Shown one piece after another: positions 25,017-33,910 of a DNA stretch of 64,000 nucleotides; within the stretch, counting starts at the first letter, position 1, and every line of letters begins with the position of its first letter. The position numbers were made by a program, and so were the translations under genes. The notes beneath the pieces are model-generated. The model had not been told where the DNA came from and did not search any database. It saw only the letters and a list, made by a program, of their open reading frames with translations. The stretch is from Bacillus sp. B15-48 (lineage in GTDB: Bacteria > Bacillota > Bacilli > Bacillales > Cytobacillaceae), in NCBI RefSeq assembly GCF_016879755.1, contig NZ_WOFU01000001.1:496001-560000 (forward strand), given 5' to 3'.

Positions 25017-26378
25017 TCAATTCGCATTCTTCTTTTGAATCGTTTCATTGATTTTATTATTTCCTTCGTCGACATAATTGCTCCATTCTCGGTTGCCGTT
25101 ATCAACACTTTCTCGCCACATGTGATTTCCAGTATCAACAGCATAGCGCCATTTGGCATTCCCGTAATCGACAATCATCGAGAACATCCTCGAGGCTGGG
25201 TGATTATAGTCATCAAATCGTTCTTTTAAATACGTTTGCGCCTCTTTCATTCGCTCTTTCTCCCGGTTGCTTTTTTCCTTCATGCTTTCTTTTGTGTCAT
25301 TCGCTAACGCCTTTTTCTCTTCTTTTAGTTCGTTTGCCTGTGCTTTTCCAGCTTCTTTCCACTCAAGCCATCTTCGCTGAATTTCTTCATATTGGGCCCT
25401 CAAGTATTGCCTTAATTCACGCTCGGATTGCACATACGTAAACTCCCCATTCCCTGCATCAGCTACTTCTTTTAACAGCTTTTGCCCTTCATGATCAACA
25501 TCAAAACCAATGATATTCACAACAGTCTGGATATCAGCGGATACGAGTTTTTTCGCTTCTTGAACAGGGTCGCCATGACAAGTTTCAATTCCATCACTAA
25601 CAACATACACAATGACCTCATCCGCGCTCTCTGGGATATCCTCGTTGACAGATTCTAAAGCAAGAGCAATTGGCGTCCAGCCAACCGGGTTTACCTGATC
25701 CAACGCTATTTGGAAAGCAGCATTTTCAAATTGCGCATTAAAAATCGTTTCCGTACTACGACAAGACAACTCTTTATCGACTTCCTTGCTCGATCCTTCA
25801 TGACCGTACACACGTAATGAAATTGTTGCCTCTTCTGGTACCTGTCTAGCAAATTCCAATACTGCTTCCTTGGCAACATCCATTCGCGTTTTATTGCCGA
25901 CCTGTGCTGCCATACTCCCACTTGCATCGATTAAAATCGCATAATGGGCCGTTTTTAATGTCGGCGCGTCGATGTCTTCATCTGGTCGCTCAATAGAGAC
26001 ATCAACGGACGAATCAAAATGAAGCAGCGCTTCCATCTCCTCATAATAATCCTCGGCAAATAAATAAATGAGCTCCTCCATATACTCTTCCTGGGTAAGG
26101 TCGTCAGGAATTTGATCGAGCGCTTCCTTCACTTTCACTTCATCATATTTGTCCCCACTAAAAATTCCTGGGTGACGCAATAATTCCTTTTCAATCTCGG
26201 TTAGCTCACGATCCAGACCTTGAATTTCATAAAACTTGGCTTCCTCTTGTGTAGATTCCCCATCTTGTTCGGTTTGCTTTTGTTCGTTTCCATCCGCTTG
26301 AATCGACTGTCCCTCCTCGGAAGAACATGCCGCAAGCAAAAGCATCAGCAGAACGAAACCAATAGACAACTTCTTCAT
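25017..26378 (-). CDS. VWA-domain lipoprotein with C-terminal 11-residue repeats
   Basis: Surface lipoprotein of about 453 residues. Signal MKKLSIGFVLLMLLLAAC with lipobox Cys at residue 18, then an acidic Gln/Glu-rich linker. A von Willebrand A domain follows (about 120-330) with an intact MIDAS: DASGSM, a conserved Thr/Ser in GWTPIALAL, and VVSDGIETCHGD. A charged helical region rich in Lys/Glu follows. The end has four near-tandem 11-mers: VDYGNAKWRYA, VDTGNHMWRES, VDNGNREWSNY, VDEGNNKINET. The ATG at 26378 has GGGGAG upstream. Members resemble YwmC/YwmD; the function is unknown, perhaps metal-dependent adhesion. Confidence 0.82.
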   Translation of the reverse strand: MKKLSIGFVLLMLLLAACSSEEGQSIQADGNEQKQTEQDGESTQEEAKFYEIQGLDRELTEIEKELLRHPGIFSGDKYDEVKVKEALDQIPDDLTQEEYMEELIYLFAEDYYEEMEALLHFDSSVDVSIERPDEDIDAPTLKTAHYAILIDASGSMAAQVGNKTRMDVAKEAVLEFARQVPEEATISLRVYGHEGSSKEVDKELSCRSTETIFNAQFENAAFQIALDQVNPVGWTPIALALESVNEDIPESADEVIVYVVSDGIETCHGDPVQEAKKLVSADIQTVVNIIGFDVDHEGQKLLKEVADAGNGEFTYVQSERELRQYLRAQYEEIQRRWLEWKEAGKAQANELKEEKKALANDTKESMKEKSNREKERMKEAQTYLKERFDDYNHPASRMFSMIVDYGNAKWRYAVDTGNHMWRESVDNGNREWSNYVDEGNNKINETIQKKNAN

Positions 26379-26715
26379 TCTATACTCCCCTTCCATCCCA
26401 TAACAAAAATCACAATGATTCTATCTTACTGCATTTTCACCTAGTATTTTCCTAATATATGAAAAAACAGGAGGTAAGTAATACCCAAAGAACGATTGAG
26501 GGACTATAGGAGCAGGAGCAAAGACCTTTACAGATGGTCAATCATCTAAACCGAACTTCTAGGAATTGAACAATTAGTCAGACCTTATACAAATATTTCG
26601 TCCCTCCCAAAGCATAGTATCGGTTTTTGATGATACACAGGTGATTATTCTAGTAAACTGTGACAATTCACGACCGTACGAAACAGGATAACCGTAAAAT
26701 CCGCGGCATAGAGAA
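26379..26715. other. Gap between mupG and the VWA gene
   Basis: About 337 bp without a recognisable gene, repeat or terminator. It contains the VWA promoter on its left side. Short frames here lack ribosome sites. Confidence 0.35.
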
Positions 26716-27783
26716 CTACGTAAATTTCACCTCAAACTTTTGCCCGCCCGTTACATACTTCAACAATGGTAGGTCCTCATCTACAATTCGCCCAATCACA
26801 TTGACCTTTTCATCGGCTGCCAAAAATCTTTTCGTAACTTGCATTTCGCCCTGGTAACGGCCGTATTTTTCATTATCAATCGTAATTGAGCCAATCGGCC
26901 GATCGACCGTATGTTGTGGACGGAGCGTATGATGTCCAGGCAATCCATATTGCCGCGATTCGACCGAGCGAATCACATCGCGTGCAGCATCTTGACGATT
27001 CGTTTGCACTTGCGAACAACGTTCCTGCAACGACGCATCCTCTGTAAAACAATGAGCTCGAAGCTGGATGACACCACGTTGATAAGCAAGAAATTGTTGA
27101 AAAGACCCCTCACAAAGAGACGGATCACCAATTAAAATTTTGTCCACCCACTGATTCTGTTCAAAATCCAAAAAAGCGACAAAAGTTGTTTCGCCTCGAT
27201 GATCTTCCAATGTTGGCAACCCTTCATATAGTGGGCCTCTTTTTTGACCATCTCCAGGAATAAACGCCATTACAGAAATCCCTTCTTCCTTGAGCCACCT
27301 ATTCATCTCATTAAAACCATCGCGATCAAGTCCTGTTTCCGGACGCGGATAATAGTTATGCCATGCCTCCGTCTGTTCCATAACGATTCCAGATTGCTTT
27401 AACTGTTCAACGCTTTCCTTCGTCAAGGTACTCGCATTCAAAGCAATCTTCATTTTCCGCGACAAGGCCGCAATTGTTTCCTCCGATACACCGTAATCCA
27501 CCCTTAAACCAGTGACTCCCCATTGAAGCAACCCTTCTGCATTTTCCCAAGTAAAACCTAAATGTCCGAGGGACTGCGGCGAAATATCGGCCATCAACTC
27601 TAAGTCATTCTTTATGGCGAGCGCGCCCAACTCCTGAAGGCGCTCCTTGTAAGCTGTTGGATCCTCTTCTGGAATATGAAGAGAAGTAAAGATGCTTTTA
27701 AAACCGTTGCCGCTCATTGTTTCGATATAATTTTTTTGTTCCTCTGCGATTGGATTTGTAAGAAAGATTGAAAAACCTAACAT
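26716..27783 (-). CDS. mupG: 6-phospho-N-acetylmuramidase MupG family protein (DUF871)
   Basis: Cytoplasmic glycosidase of the MupG family, 355 residues, which in Staphylococcus aureus hydrolyses MurNAc-6P-GlcNAc after PTS uptake. N-terminal TIM-barrel-type domain: LGFSIFLTNP, GFKSIFTSLHIPEEDP, GLRVDYGVS; and a C-terminal cyclophilin-like domain from about residue 240 (LPGHHTLRP, DRPIGSITIDN). The second of two adjacent ATGs (27783) is used because AAGGAGGA is correctly spaced from it. Last gene of the murQ-murP-mupG operon, agreeing with the staphylococcal cluster. Confidence 0.87.
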   Translation of the reverse strand: MLGFSIFLTNPIAEEQKNYIETMSGNGFKSIFTSLHIPEEDPTAYKERLQELGALAIKNDLELMADISPQSLGHLGFTWENAEGLLQWGVTGLRVDYGVSEETIAALSRKMKIALNASTLTKESVEQLKQSGIVMEQTEAWHNYYPRPETGLDRDGFNEMNRWLKEEGISVMAFIPGDGQKRGPLYEGLPTLEDHRGETTFVAFLDFEQNQWVDKILIGDPSLCEGSFQQFLAYQRGVIQLRAHCFTEDASLQERCSQVQTNRQDAARDVIRSVESRQYGLPGHHTLRPQHTVDRPIGSITIDNEKYGRYQGEMQVTKRFLAADEKVNVIGRIVDEDLPLLKYVTGGQKFEVKFT

Positions 27784-27841
27784 ATGCATCCTCCTTTTTT
27801 AATAGAAGAAGGGAGATTCAATGATCTCCCTTTTTTTACAA

Positions 27842-29206
27842 TTATAGATTGTCAGCCATTTCTTCTTTAAATCCAAAGAAATAGGTGAATAAGAAACCTG
27901 CTGCATAAGTAATTAGCAGACCTAAGAAGTAGACGAAGTACATATTATTGACAATCAATGGAATTAACGGAATTCCGGAGACCCCGATTCCACCAGCTGC
28001 TGTTTTCATCATTGCCTGGAAGGCTCCACCAACGGCAGCACCTAAACAAGCGGTAACGAATGGCCGGCCTAATGGCAATGTAACCCCGTATAATAATGGC
28101 TCACCAATTCCTAAAAATCCTGTTGGCAAACCACCTTTAATTAAGTTGCGAAGACGTTTGTTTTTCGTTTTTGTATAAATCGCCATCGCTGCGCCAACTT
28201 GACCTGCTCCAGCCATTGCTAAAATTGGTAATAATGCAGTTGAACCAACGGAGTTAATCAATTCCATATGAATTGGTGTTAATCCATGATGCAGACCTAA
28301 CATAACGAGTGGCAAGAAGAATCCCGCAAGCAGCGCTCCAGCAAAGGCTCCCCCAACACTTAATACCCAATGAATTCCTTGTGTAATCCCATCGGAAAGC
28401 AATCCAGCCACTGGTTGAACAGCTACAATAGTTAAAAGACCTACAGTTAAAACAGTTAATAATGGCGTAATAATGATATCAACAACATTTGGAACCACTT
28501 TACGATATTGTCTTTCAAAAACAACCATTAACCAAGCAGCAAACATCGCTCCAAATAATCCACCCCGGCCCGGAACTAAATTACTGCCAAAGAGCACGAT
28601 ATCCGCTAGACCTGGATGGATGGTGATAATCCCAGCGATGGCCCCTAAAACTGGTGTCCCGCCGAATTCCTTCGCCGTATTCCAACCAACGACAATCGCC
28701 AAGTAGCCGAAAATACTTCCACCTAAAAGCGTAAGGATTTGCATCCAAACGAGGTCAGGAGACACACCGGCATTTTTCATAAATCCGACAGACCCATTTA
28801 TAATACCGGAAGCGACTAACCCGGGAATGAGCGGGATGAAAATACTCCCAATTTTACGCAATAAATTTTTAAACGGAGTATTATTTTTCTTTTTAATTCC
28901 GTCCTTTGTTGCTTTAGCGATTTCATCATCATTAGCATCCATCGCCTCACCCATCTTTACATCCGTCATTCTTGTTATGTGATCTGATACTTTATTGACC
29001 GTTCCTGGCCCTACAACAATTTGTAAAGTTTCATCCTCAATCACACCTAGGACGCCTTCTATTTCTTTTAATGATTTTAGATCCGCCTTGTTGTCATCTT
29101 TTAAGTTCATGCGAACCCTTGTCATACAGTGAGTGAAGGAACGAATATTTTCTCCTCCGCCAATTTGATTGAGTATATCCTTGGCTAATTTCTCCTCTTT
29201 TTTCAT
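27842..29206 (-). CDS. murP: PTS EIIBC component, N-acetylmuramic acid-specific
   Basis: Sugar permease phosphorylating its substrate during uptake; 454 residues. The EIIB domain (1-85) has the phospho-cysteine in RSFTHCMTRVRMNLKD. The EIIC domain (about 110-450) has ten or so helices and the GxGEP-like loop GFLGIGEPLLYGVTLPLGRP. No EIIA domain is attached, as in MurP/YbbF, so an EIIA-Glc from elsewhere is needed. Its place between murQ and mupG, with murR upstream, fixes the substrate as MurNAc or MurNAc-GlcNAc. Confidence 0.9.
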   Translation of the reverse strand: MKKEEKLAKDILNQIGGGENIRSFTHCMTRVRMNLKDDNKADLKSLKEIEGVLGVIEDETLQIVVGPGTVNKVSDHITRMTDVKMGEAMDANDDEIAKATKDGIKKKNNTPFKNLLRKIGSIFIPLIPGLVASGIINGSVGFMKNAGVSPDLVWMQILTLLGGSIFGYLAIVVGWNTAKEFGGTPVLGAIAGIITIHPGLADIVLFGSNLVPGRGGLFGAMFAAWLMVVFERQYRKVVPNVVDIIITPLLTVLTVGLLTIVAVQPVAGLLSDGITQGIHWVLSVGGAFAGALLAGFFLPLVMLGLHHGLTPIHMELINSVGSTALLPILAMAGAGQVGAAMAIYTKTKNKRLRNLIKGGLPTGFLGIGEPLLYGVTLPLGRPFVTACLGAAVGGAFQAMMKTAAGGIGVSGIPLIPLIVNNMYFVYFLGLLITYAAGFLFTYFFGFKEEMADNL

Positions 29207-29227
29207 GGAAAAGACCCTCCCAAATGA

Positions 29228-30112
29228 TTATTTAGTGTGACGAATAAAACCATTTGCTTTCTCTAATTTTCCGACGGCTTCCTCAAAACTGCAATTCACT
29301 AAAATCATCACAATAGCTACTTTTACCTTTCGATTGGCTTTTTCGAAGTATTCAGAAGCGATATCATAGTTAACGTTCGTTGCTTCCATAATGATTTTCT
29401 TTGATCTTTCTACTAATTTTTCATTTGTTGGCTGTACATCGACCATTAAATTTTCATAGACTTTCCCCATTCCAATCATCGCTACGGTTGAAATCATGTT
29501 AAGAACGAGCTTTTGGGCCGTGCCTGCTTTTAATCTAGTTGATCCTGTCACGACCTCAGGCCCGGTCACAACTTCAATCGCTACGTCAGCTAACTCGCCA
29601 ATGACGGATGGCTTATTATTGCTGATACTTACCGTTTTCGCGCCAATGCTCTTCGCATAGTTTAAGGCACCGATCACATATGGGGTTCTTCCACTTGCTG
29701 CGATTCCAACTACTGTATCGTTCTCGCTCAAGATAATCGACTTTAAATCTGCCGCTCCTTGAAGTTCATCATCTTCAGCCCCTTCAACCGCGTCTGTCAC
29801 CGCCTTTATTCCGCCGGCAATTATGCCTTGTACCATCGTTGGCTCGATTCCAAAGGTTGGCGGACATTCAGACGCATCTAAAATACCAAGACGGCCACTT
29901 GTTCCTGCACCGATATAAATCAATCTTCCACCCTTTTGAAAAGATTCAATCGTAAATTTTACAGCGCTTTCAATTTGCGGTATCGCTTTTTCAATTGCAT
30001 CAGGGACGGACTTATCTTCTTTATTCATTAAAACCAACATATCTTTAATGGGTTTTGTATCAAAATCCATCGTATTCGGGTTTCTTAATTCAGTCGTCAA
30101 TTTTTCTAGCAT
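29228..30112 (-). CDS. murQ: N-acetylmuramic acid 6-phosphate etherase
   Basis: Cleaves the lactyl ether of MurNAc-6-phosphate, giving GlcNAc-6-P and D-lactate in peptidoglycan recycling. The 294-residue protein has a SIS domain with the invariant RLIYIGAGTSGRLGILDASE near residue 62 and PPTFG after it. GIAASGRTPYVIGAL and STRLKAGTAQKLVLNMIST follow, all diagnostic for MurQ. GAGGAGG precedes the ATG. First gene of murQ-murP-mupG, downstream of the murR gene and two putative MurR operators. Confidence 0.96.
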   Translation of the reverse strand: MLEKLTTELRNPNTMDFDTKPIKDMLVLMNKEDKSVPDAIEKAIPQIESAVKFTIESFQKGGRLIYIGAGTSGRLGILDASECPPTFGIEPTMVQGIIAGGIKAVTDAVEGAEDDELQGAADLKSIILSENDTVVGIAASGRTPYVIGALNYAKSIGAKTVSISNNKPSVIGELADVAIEVVTGPEVVTGSTRLKAGTAQKLVLNMISTVAMIGMGKVYENLMVDVQPTNEKLVERSKKIIMEATNVNYDIASEYFEKANRKVKVAIVMILVNCSFEEAVGKLEKANGFIRHTK

Positions 30113-30131
30113 ATGTTCAACCTCCTCTTTT

Positions 30132-30146
30132 TGAAACTCTATTTCA
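30132..30146 (-). promoter_or_regulatory. Putative MurR operator 1 (murQ promoter)
   Basis: TGAAACTCTATTTCA matches the shared form TGAAAYTNWATTTCA with one arm imperfect. It lies 20 bp upstream of the murQ start codon. Confidence 0.6.
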
Positions 30147-30199
30147 TACTTTTATTATACTAATATGAATTTAAAAATCAATATAATTCTATTAAATTA

Positions 30200-30214
30200 T
30201 GAAATTAAATTTCA
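30200..30214 (-). promoter_or_regulatory. Putative MurR operator 2 (murQ promoter)
   Basis: TGAAATTAAATTTCA is a perfect 15-bp palindrome about 90 bp upstream of murQ. Confidence 0.65.
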
Positions 30215-30225
30215 CTATAACGAAA

Positions 30226-30262
30226 AAGAAATGGTAAATCTCTGCCTTTTACCATTCCTTTT
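30226..30262 (-). terminator. Terminator after murR
   Basis: On the minus strand AATGGTAAA and TTTACCATT form a stem followed by TCTTTTTC. It overlaps the end of the murR gene region and precedes the murQ promoter, so murQ-murP-mupG has its own promoter. Confidence 0.7.
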
Positions 30263-30265
30263 TTA

Positions 30266-31114
30266 TTATCTGCGTAGACGTACCACTTCATCCCTTGCCT
30301 CATGGAATTGATGAAGAATTTGCTCACCTTTATAGTGGAACACACTCAAATACAAGGCGTCGATGATCGTTAACTGTGTCATTCTCGACGGAATACTGCC
30401 AATACGAAAATCGTGCTCGACGATCGGTGTACAAAGGCGGATGTTTGCTTCTCTATATAATGGGGACTTATCAATATTTGTAATCGCGATTACGGTAATC
30501 TTATGTTTTTTCGCTACCTTTACTAATTCTAGGACATCCTTTGTTTTTCCAGACATACTAATCGCCACAAATATATCGGAGGGATTTAAAAAAGGAATCA
30601 TCGATAACAGCGCATGAAAATCATGTTCGTTCGTACAATGATACCCTAATTTCGCAAATTTATAATAACCATCAAATGCAGCTGTCGCCGAACCACCTAC
30701 CCCATAAAATATGATTCTTTGTGCTTTCTTAAGTGTCTCAACTGCAAGCTCAAACTCTTTTCGATCCAATGAAGCCGGCGTTGCTTCAATCGCCGATTTA
30801 TTAACATAAGTAACCTTTTGAAACAAATCATAAGGCTCATCTTTCTGCTGCAAAATCGAAAAATCAGTCAAGCTCGTGTCAGTTACCACTAATTCTTTTG
30901 CCAATTCAAGTTTAAACGATTTAAAACTCCCAATCCCAATCGATTTACAGAATCGAACGATGCTCGCCTCACTCACACCGCTGTTTTTCGATAAATCCTT
31001 TGTCGTCATATTCGGAACTAGTTCTGAATGAGTGAGGATATATTCACCTATTTTTTTTTCAGCTTCCGAAAGTCGAGGTAAGTTTTGTTCGATTCGTAAC
31101 ATTAAGGAACTCAT
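30266..31114 (-). CDS. murR: MurR/RpiR-family transcriptional regulator
   Basis: Regulator of MurNAc-6-P metabolism, 282 residues. N-terminal RpiR HTH: LSEAEKKIGEYILTHSELVP, MTTKDLSKNSGVSEASIVRF; C-terminal SIS domain (about 120-260) with IIFYGVGGSATAAFDGYYKF and ISMSGKTKDVLELV for phospho-sugar binding. The start is ATG 31114, after GGAGGAAAG; the apparent upstream TTG start at 31129 overlaps that ribosome site. It carries an operator-like palindrome in its own promoter (31163-31177), so autoregulation is likely. Confidence 0.9.
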   Translation of the reverse strand: MSSLMLRIEQNLPRLSEAEKKIGEYILTHSELVPNMTTKDLSKNSGVSEASIVRFCKSIGIGSFKSFKLELAKELVVTDTSLTDFSILQQKDEPYDLFQKVTYVNKSAIEATPASLDRKEFELAVETLKKAQRIIFYGVGGSATAAFDGYYKFAKLGYHCTNEHDFHALLSMIPFLNPSDIFVAISMSGKTKDVLELVKVAKKHKITVIAITNIDKSPLYREANIRLCTPIVEHDFRIGSIPSRMTQLTIIDALYLSVFHYKGEQILHQFHEARDEVVRLRR

Positions 31115-31162
31115 ATTTCTTTCCTCCAATAATCCGTGGTTTTTAAATATTTGATCTACTGA

Positions 31163-31177
31163 TGAAATTCTATTTCA
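31163..31177 (-). promoter_or_regulatory. Putative MurR operator 3 (murR promoter)
   Basis: TGAAATTCTATTTCA, 48 bp upstream of the murR start, matches the two palindromes in front of murQ. Confidence 0.62.
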
Positions 31178-31376
31178 TATTTTCCTGTCTCAAATTATAA
31201 ACGATTTTCTCTTCATTATATACTTTTTATGTTTTTGAAATCCAATTCGAGAGGGAATGTGTAACTAGGGATGGGACTTAGGAAAAAAGTCCGAACTTGG
31301 GAAAGGTTTTTCGTGGAATAAAGTTTTTTGGAGCGCAGCACCATCCCTCTATCTTTCGAGAGCAGGTGCTACACTT

Positions 31377-32204
31377 TTAACAATTCTCTGGATAACTAAT
31401 CCAATCACTCCAGCTGCCAGCATACAGTTTCACATTCTTGAAACCCGCTCGGTTTAGGGCAAGAATGTTCGGGCATGCGGACACTCCAGAACCGCAATAG
31501 ACAATCGTTTCTTTACTAGGGTCAAGGGAAGCAAAATGGGATTGCAGTTCCTCCTCACTCTTCCACATTCCGTCAGTTGTAAGGACATCTTTCCAAAAGA
31601 AGTTGACTGCGCCTGGAATATGACCAGCTACCTTATCAATTGGCTCTTCCAACCCAAAATATCGCTTTTGCTCACGGGAGTCAATTAATTGAAGGCCTGG
31701 TTGATTAAGCGCTTCTTTTACCTGTTCGGCTGTAACGAACTCCCACTTAGATTGAGCGGCAGGAGTATATTGTTTTTCACTTAGCTGTGGAATTTCTTTA
31801 TTGATAGGCAGTCCAGCCTTTATCCAGCTTCCGTAACCACCGTCCAGCACAGCCACTCGCTCGTGCCCAAGCACTTTTAAAAGCCACCAAAAACGTGCAG
31901 CAAACATCCCGCCTTGATCATCATAGGCGATTACTTCTGTCTCCTGATCAATGCCGAGTTTTCCTAATGTATCAGCTAGTTTCTCGAAATCCGGCAGCGG
32001 ATGTCTCCCGCCGTGTTCACGAACCGGACTAGAGAGGTCTTTCTCAAGATCGATAAAAACCGCCCCTGGCAAATGGTCTTTTTCATACGCTTGTTTACCT
32101 GCACTCGAATCATGCAAAGCAAAACGACAATCAACAATCGCAAAATTGCGCTGATCTGTGTTTAATCGTTCCATTACATAGCTCACATTTACAATATGTA
32201 TCAT
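31377..32204 (-). CDS. Sulfurtransferase (tandem rhodanese domains)
   Basis: Thiosulfate or 3-mercaptopyruvate sulfurtransferase, 275 residues. Two rhodanese domains (about 10-130 and 155-270). The N-terminal one is inactive, with DDQGGMFAARFWWLLK replacing the catalytic loop. The C-terminal one has VYCGSGVSACPNIL, where Cys is catalytic. A CGSGV(T/S)A loop points to mercaptopyruvate sulfurtransferases, while CRKGVTA marks thiosulfate rhodaneses. GAGGTAGGGGTG precedes the ATG. Monocistronic. Confidence 0.88.
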   Translation of the reverse strand: MIHIVNVSYVMERLNTDQRNFAIVDCRFALHDSSAGKQAYEKDHLPGAVFIDLEKDLSSPVREHGGRHPLPDFEKLADTLGKLGIDQETEVIAYDDQGGMFAARFWWLLKVLGHERVAVLDGGYGSWIKAGLPINKEIPQLSEKQYTPAAQSKWEFVTAEQVKEALNQPGLQLIDSREQKRYFGLEEPIDKVAGHIPGAVNFFWKDVLTTDGMWKSEEELQSHFASLDPSKETIVYCGSGVSACPNILALNRAGFKNVKLYAGSWSDWISYPENC

Positions 32205-32301
32205 TGCTTCACCCCTACCTCAAAATTTATCACTGTCATCTAACTTCGATAATCATTTATGTTGATAGATTCATTCTACAATATTTCAGCCATTATCGGC
32301 A

Positions 32302-32400
32302 GTGGGGGCTATCAATTAAACGATAGCCCCACAATTTATAAGGTTTATTTTAGGTAATAGGCGAGAACCCTCGTGACTTCAGTCATGAGTTGTTGACTTC
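32302..32400. mobile_element. Possible IS200/IS605-derived two-hairpin relic
   Basis: Two hairpins in about 100 bp. The first pairs GTGGGGGCTATC with GATAGCCCCAC (32302-32332). The second reads GAACC-CTCGTGAC-TTCA-GTCATGAG-TTGTTGAC (32365-32396), which resembles the right-end hairpin and trailing TTGAC-like bases of IS200/IS605 elements and their TnpB-associated RNAs. No transposase or TnpB gene is present. The assignment rests on pattern resemblance only. Confidence 0.35.
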
Positions 32401-32474
32401 GTATATTTAATGTTGCTTATACCGTATGTTGGCCACAAGTAAGTTATGGGGATTGTCCGATCGAGTAGAACTAG

Positions 32475-33575
32475 CTAAGACTTCTTATCCTTTTTCTTTT
32501 TTTCAGTCTTCCTTTTCTCCGTTTTTCCTTTTTCATTTCTTCGATCCTTTTCTTTCTTCGTTGCTTTCCTCTCTTTTTGTTTCTTTCTCACTTCACTCTC
32601 TTTTTGTTTCTTCCTCACTTCACTCTCTTTTTGCTTCTTCCTTGTTTCTGCCGCGCTTTTTGCTTTATTCCCCTTTGTGTTCTTTTTAGGCTTCGTGTTT
32701 TTATTTTTACTTTTATTTAAGCCATCGGATTCATATTCCTGCTTTCGTAAATCCCAATACTCATCGATTTCGGTCTTAATCTCCTCTAGATCTTCTCCCC
32801 TTGCAAGCATTGTTTTGATCCATTCTTCTTTAAAGACTTTGTGCATCAACCCTTCTAGCAGAACAAGATAGCGTTTCTCATCTTCAGTTGTTTTCAGTTT
32901 TTTACTAAGTGTTTTTACGATGTTGACTTTTTCACTAGGGGTATCAAGCATAACCCGGTAAATCTCACGTGACATTTCCTCCATTTGCATATAGTCAAGC
33001 CATTCCTGATACAGCTCTGGGGCCAGTTCTTGAACATGTGTTAAAAACAGTTGTTTATTTTCATCACCTAGGGAATTTAATAATTTGCGCGGGTACGGGT
33101 AAACTCGGTCACGCCAAACGGTCCTTGCGACATCAATCACTTTTAGGCTCCCATCTGCTTGTACATAAATTTGCCGTTTATGATGGTCAATCCGCTCGAA
33201 ACCAATTTCTTTAAATATTATCAGCATTTCAATTAATTTAATCGAGAGTTCTTTCGTAAGGGGTTGTGATTGAAGGTATTCACGCAAATCCACGCCCCTG
33301 ATGATTTCCATCGCGATATGGAGCGGGCCTTTATCGTAAATTTTCGGAAAAAGATTCGTATGCTGACCAAGTGTGAGGGCGTAGCATTCACGGTCACAAT
33401 CTTCGGGATTTCCAAATACTTTTACACAAACATCTTCTGTCACTTTAAAAACGGCACCTTGGCGCCCTTTCCCCATCATTGGGAGCGGTGATTTATTGAC
33501 CACCTCCACGTCCGCGTTGATTAAATTCCGAACCCGGATTTTCTTCAGGCATTTTCTTAAATAATCACGATCCAA
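32475..33575 (-). CDS. Protein kinase-like protein with lysine-rich repetitive tail
   Basis: 366 residues starting at a TTG after AAGGAG. The first 200 residues look like a small eukaryotic-type kinase: glycine loop GKGRQGAVFKV (35-45), ATP lysine in CVKVF (K52), a possible catalytic Asp in RIDHHKRQIYV (D130) and a DFG-like VIDVA (D148). A helical middle domain follows. From about residue 293 the protein is mostly Lys, Arg, Glu and Gln, with a nine-residue repeat RKKQKESEV occurring about three times and ending KKKKDKKS. Related short kinases (YrzF-like) are known in bacilli; the tail is unusual and would bind polyanions or the cell envelope. Confidence 0.72.
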   Translation of the reverse strand: MDRDYLRKCLKKIRVRNLINADVEVVNKSPLPMMGKGRQGAVFKVTEDVCVKVFGNPEDCDRECYALTLGQHTNLFPKIYDKGPLHIAMEIIRGVDLREYLQSQPLTKELSIKLIEMLIIFKEIGFERIDHHKRQIYVQADGSLKVIDVARTVWRDRVYPYPRKLLNSLGDENKQLFLTHVQELAPELYQEWLDYMQMEEMSREIYRVMLDTPSEKVNIVKTLSKKLKTTEDEKRYLVLLEGLMHKVFKEEWIKTMLARGEDLEEIKTEIDEYWDLRKQEYESDGLNKSKNKNTKPKKNTKGNKAKSAAETRKKQKESEVRKKQKESEVRKKQKERKATKKEKDRRNEKGKTEKRKTEKKKKDKKS

Positions 33576-33798
33576 TTCTTTTCACTCCTTTTATAATGGA
33601 TTTTAGGTGTTCATCAAATACAGCTATTTGACGATAACAACCCTTACTATAATGAATTCAAATAAGAGGTAAAATGTACAAGCTAATATCATGGTTCGAT
33701 AAAAATATACACATAACCGTATGCAAGGCGAGGTCGGACTTTACGAAGCCAAATATACTTCCAGTAAAACACGTGTTACACAAGCCGCAAAAAAACAA

Positions 33799-33838
33799 AA
33801 AAATAGAAGAGAAAACGCGATGGTTTTCTCCTCTATCT
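33799..33838 (-). terminator. Terminator of the acidic repeat protein gene
   Basis: On the minus strand, GAGGAGAAAAC and GTTTTCTCTTC form a stem around CATCGC and are followed by TATTTTTTTG. It lies about 75 bp beyond the stop codon. Confidence 0.75.
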
Positions 33839-33910
33839 AGGACAGCGCCCTTTCATGGAGCAATCCAGTGTGAAGCTAGATTCTCATGGCATAGGTTTTA
33901 CTGGTTAACA

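Noticed and set aside
25007-31376. GGTGCTACAC shared after two stop codons (25.01 and 31.37 kb)
   Set aside because: Ten bases shared at two sites without wider similarity; no function can be supported.
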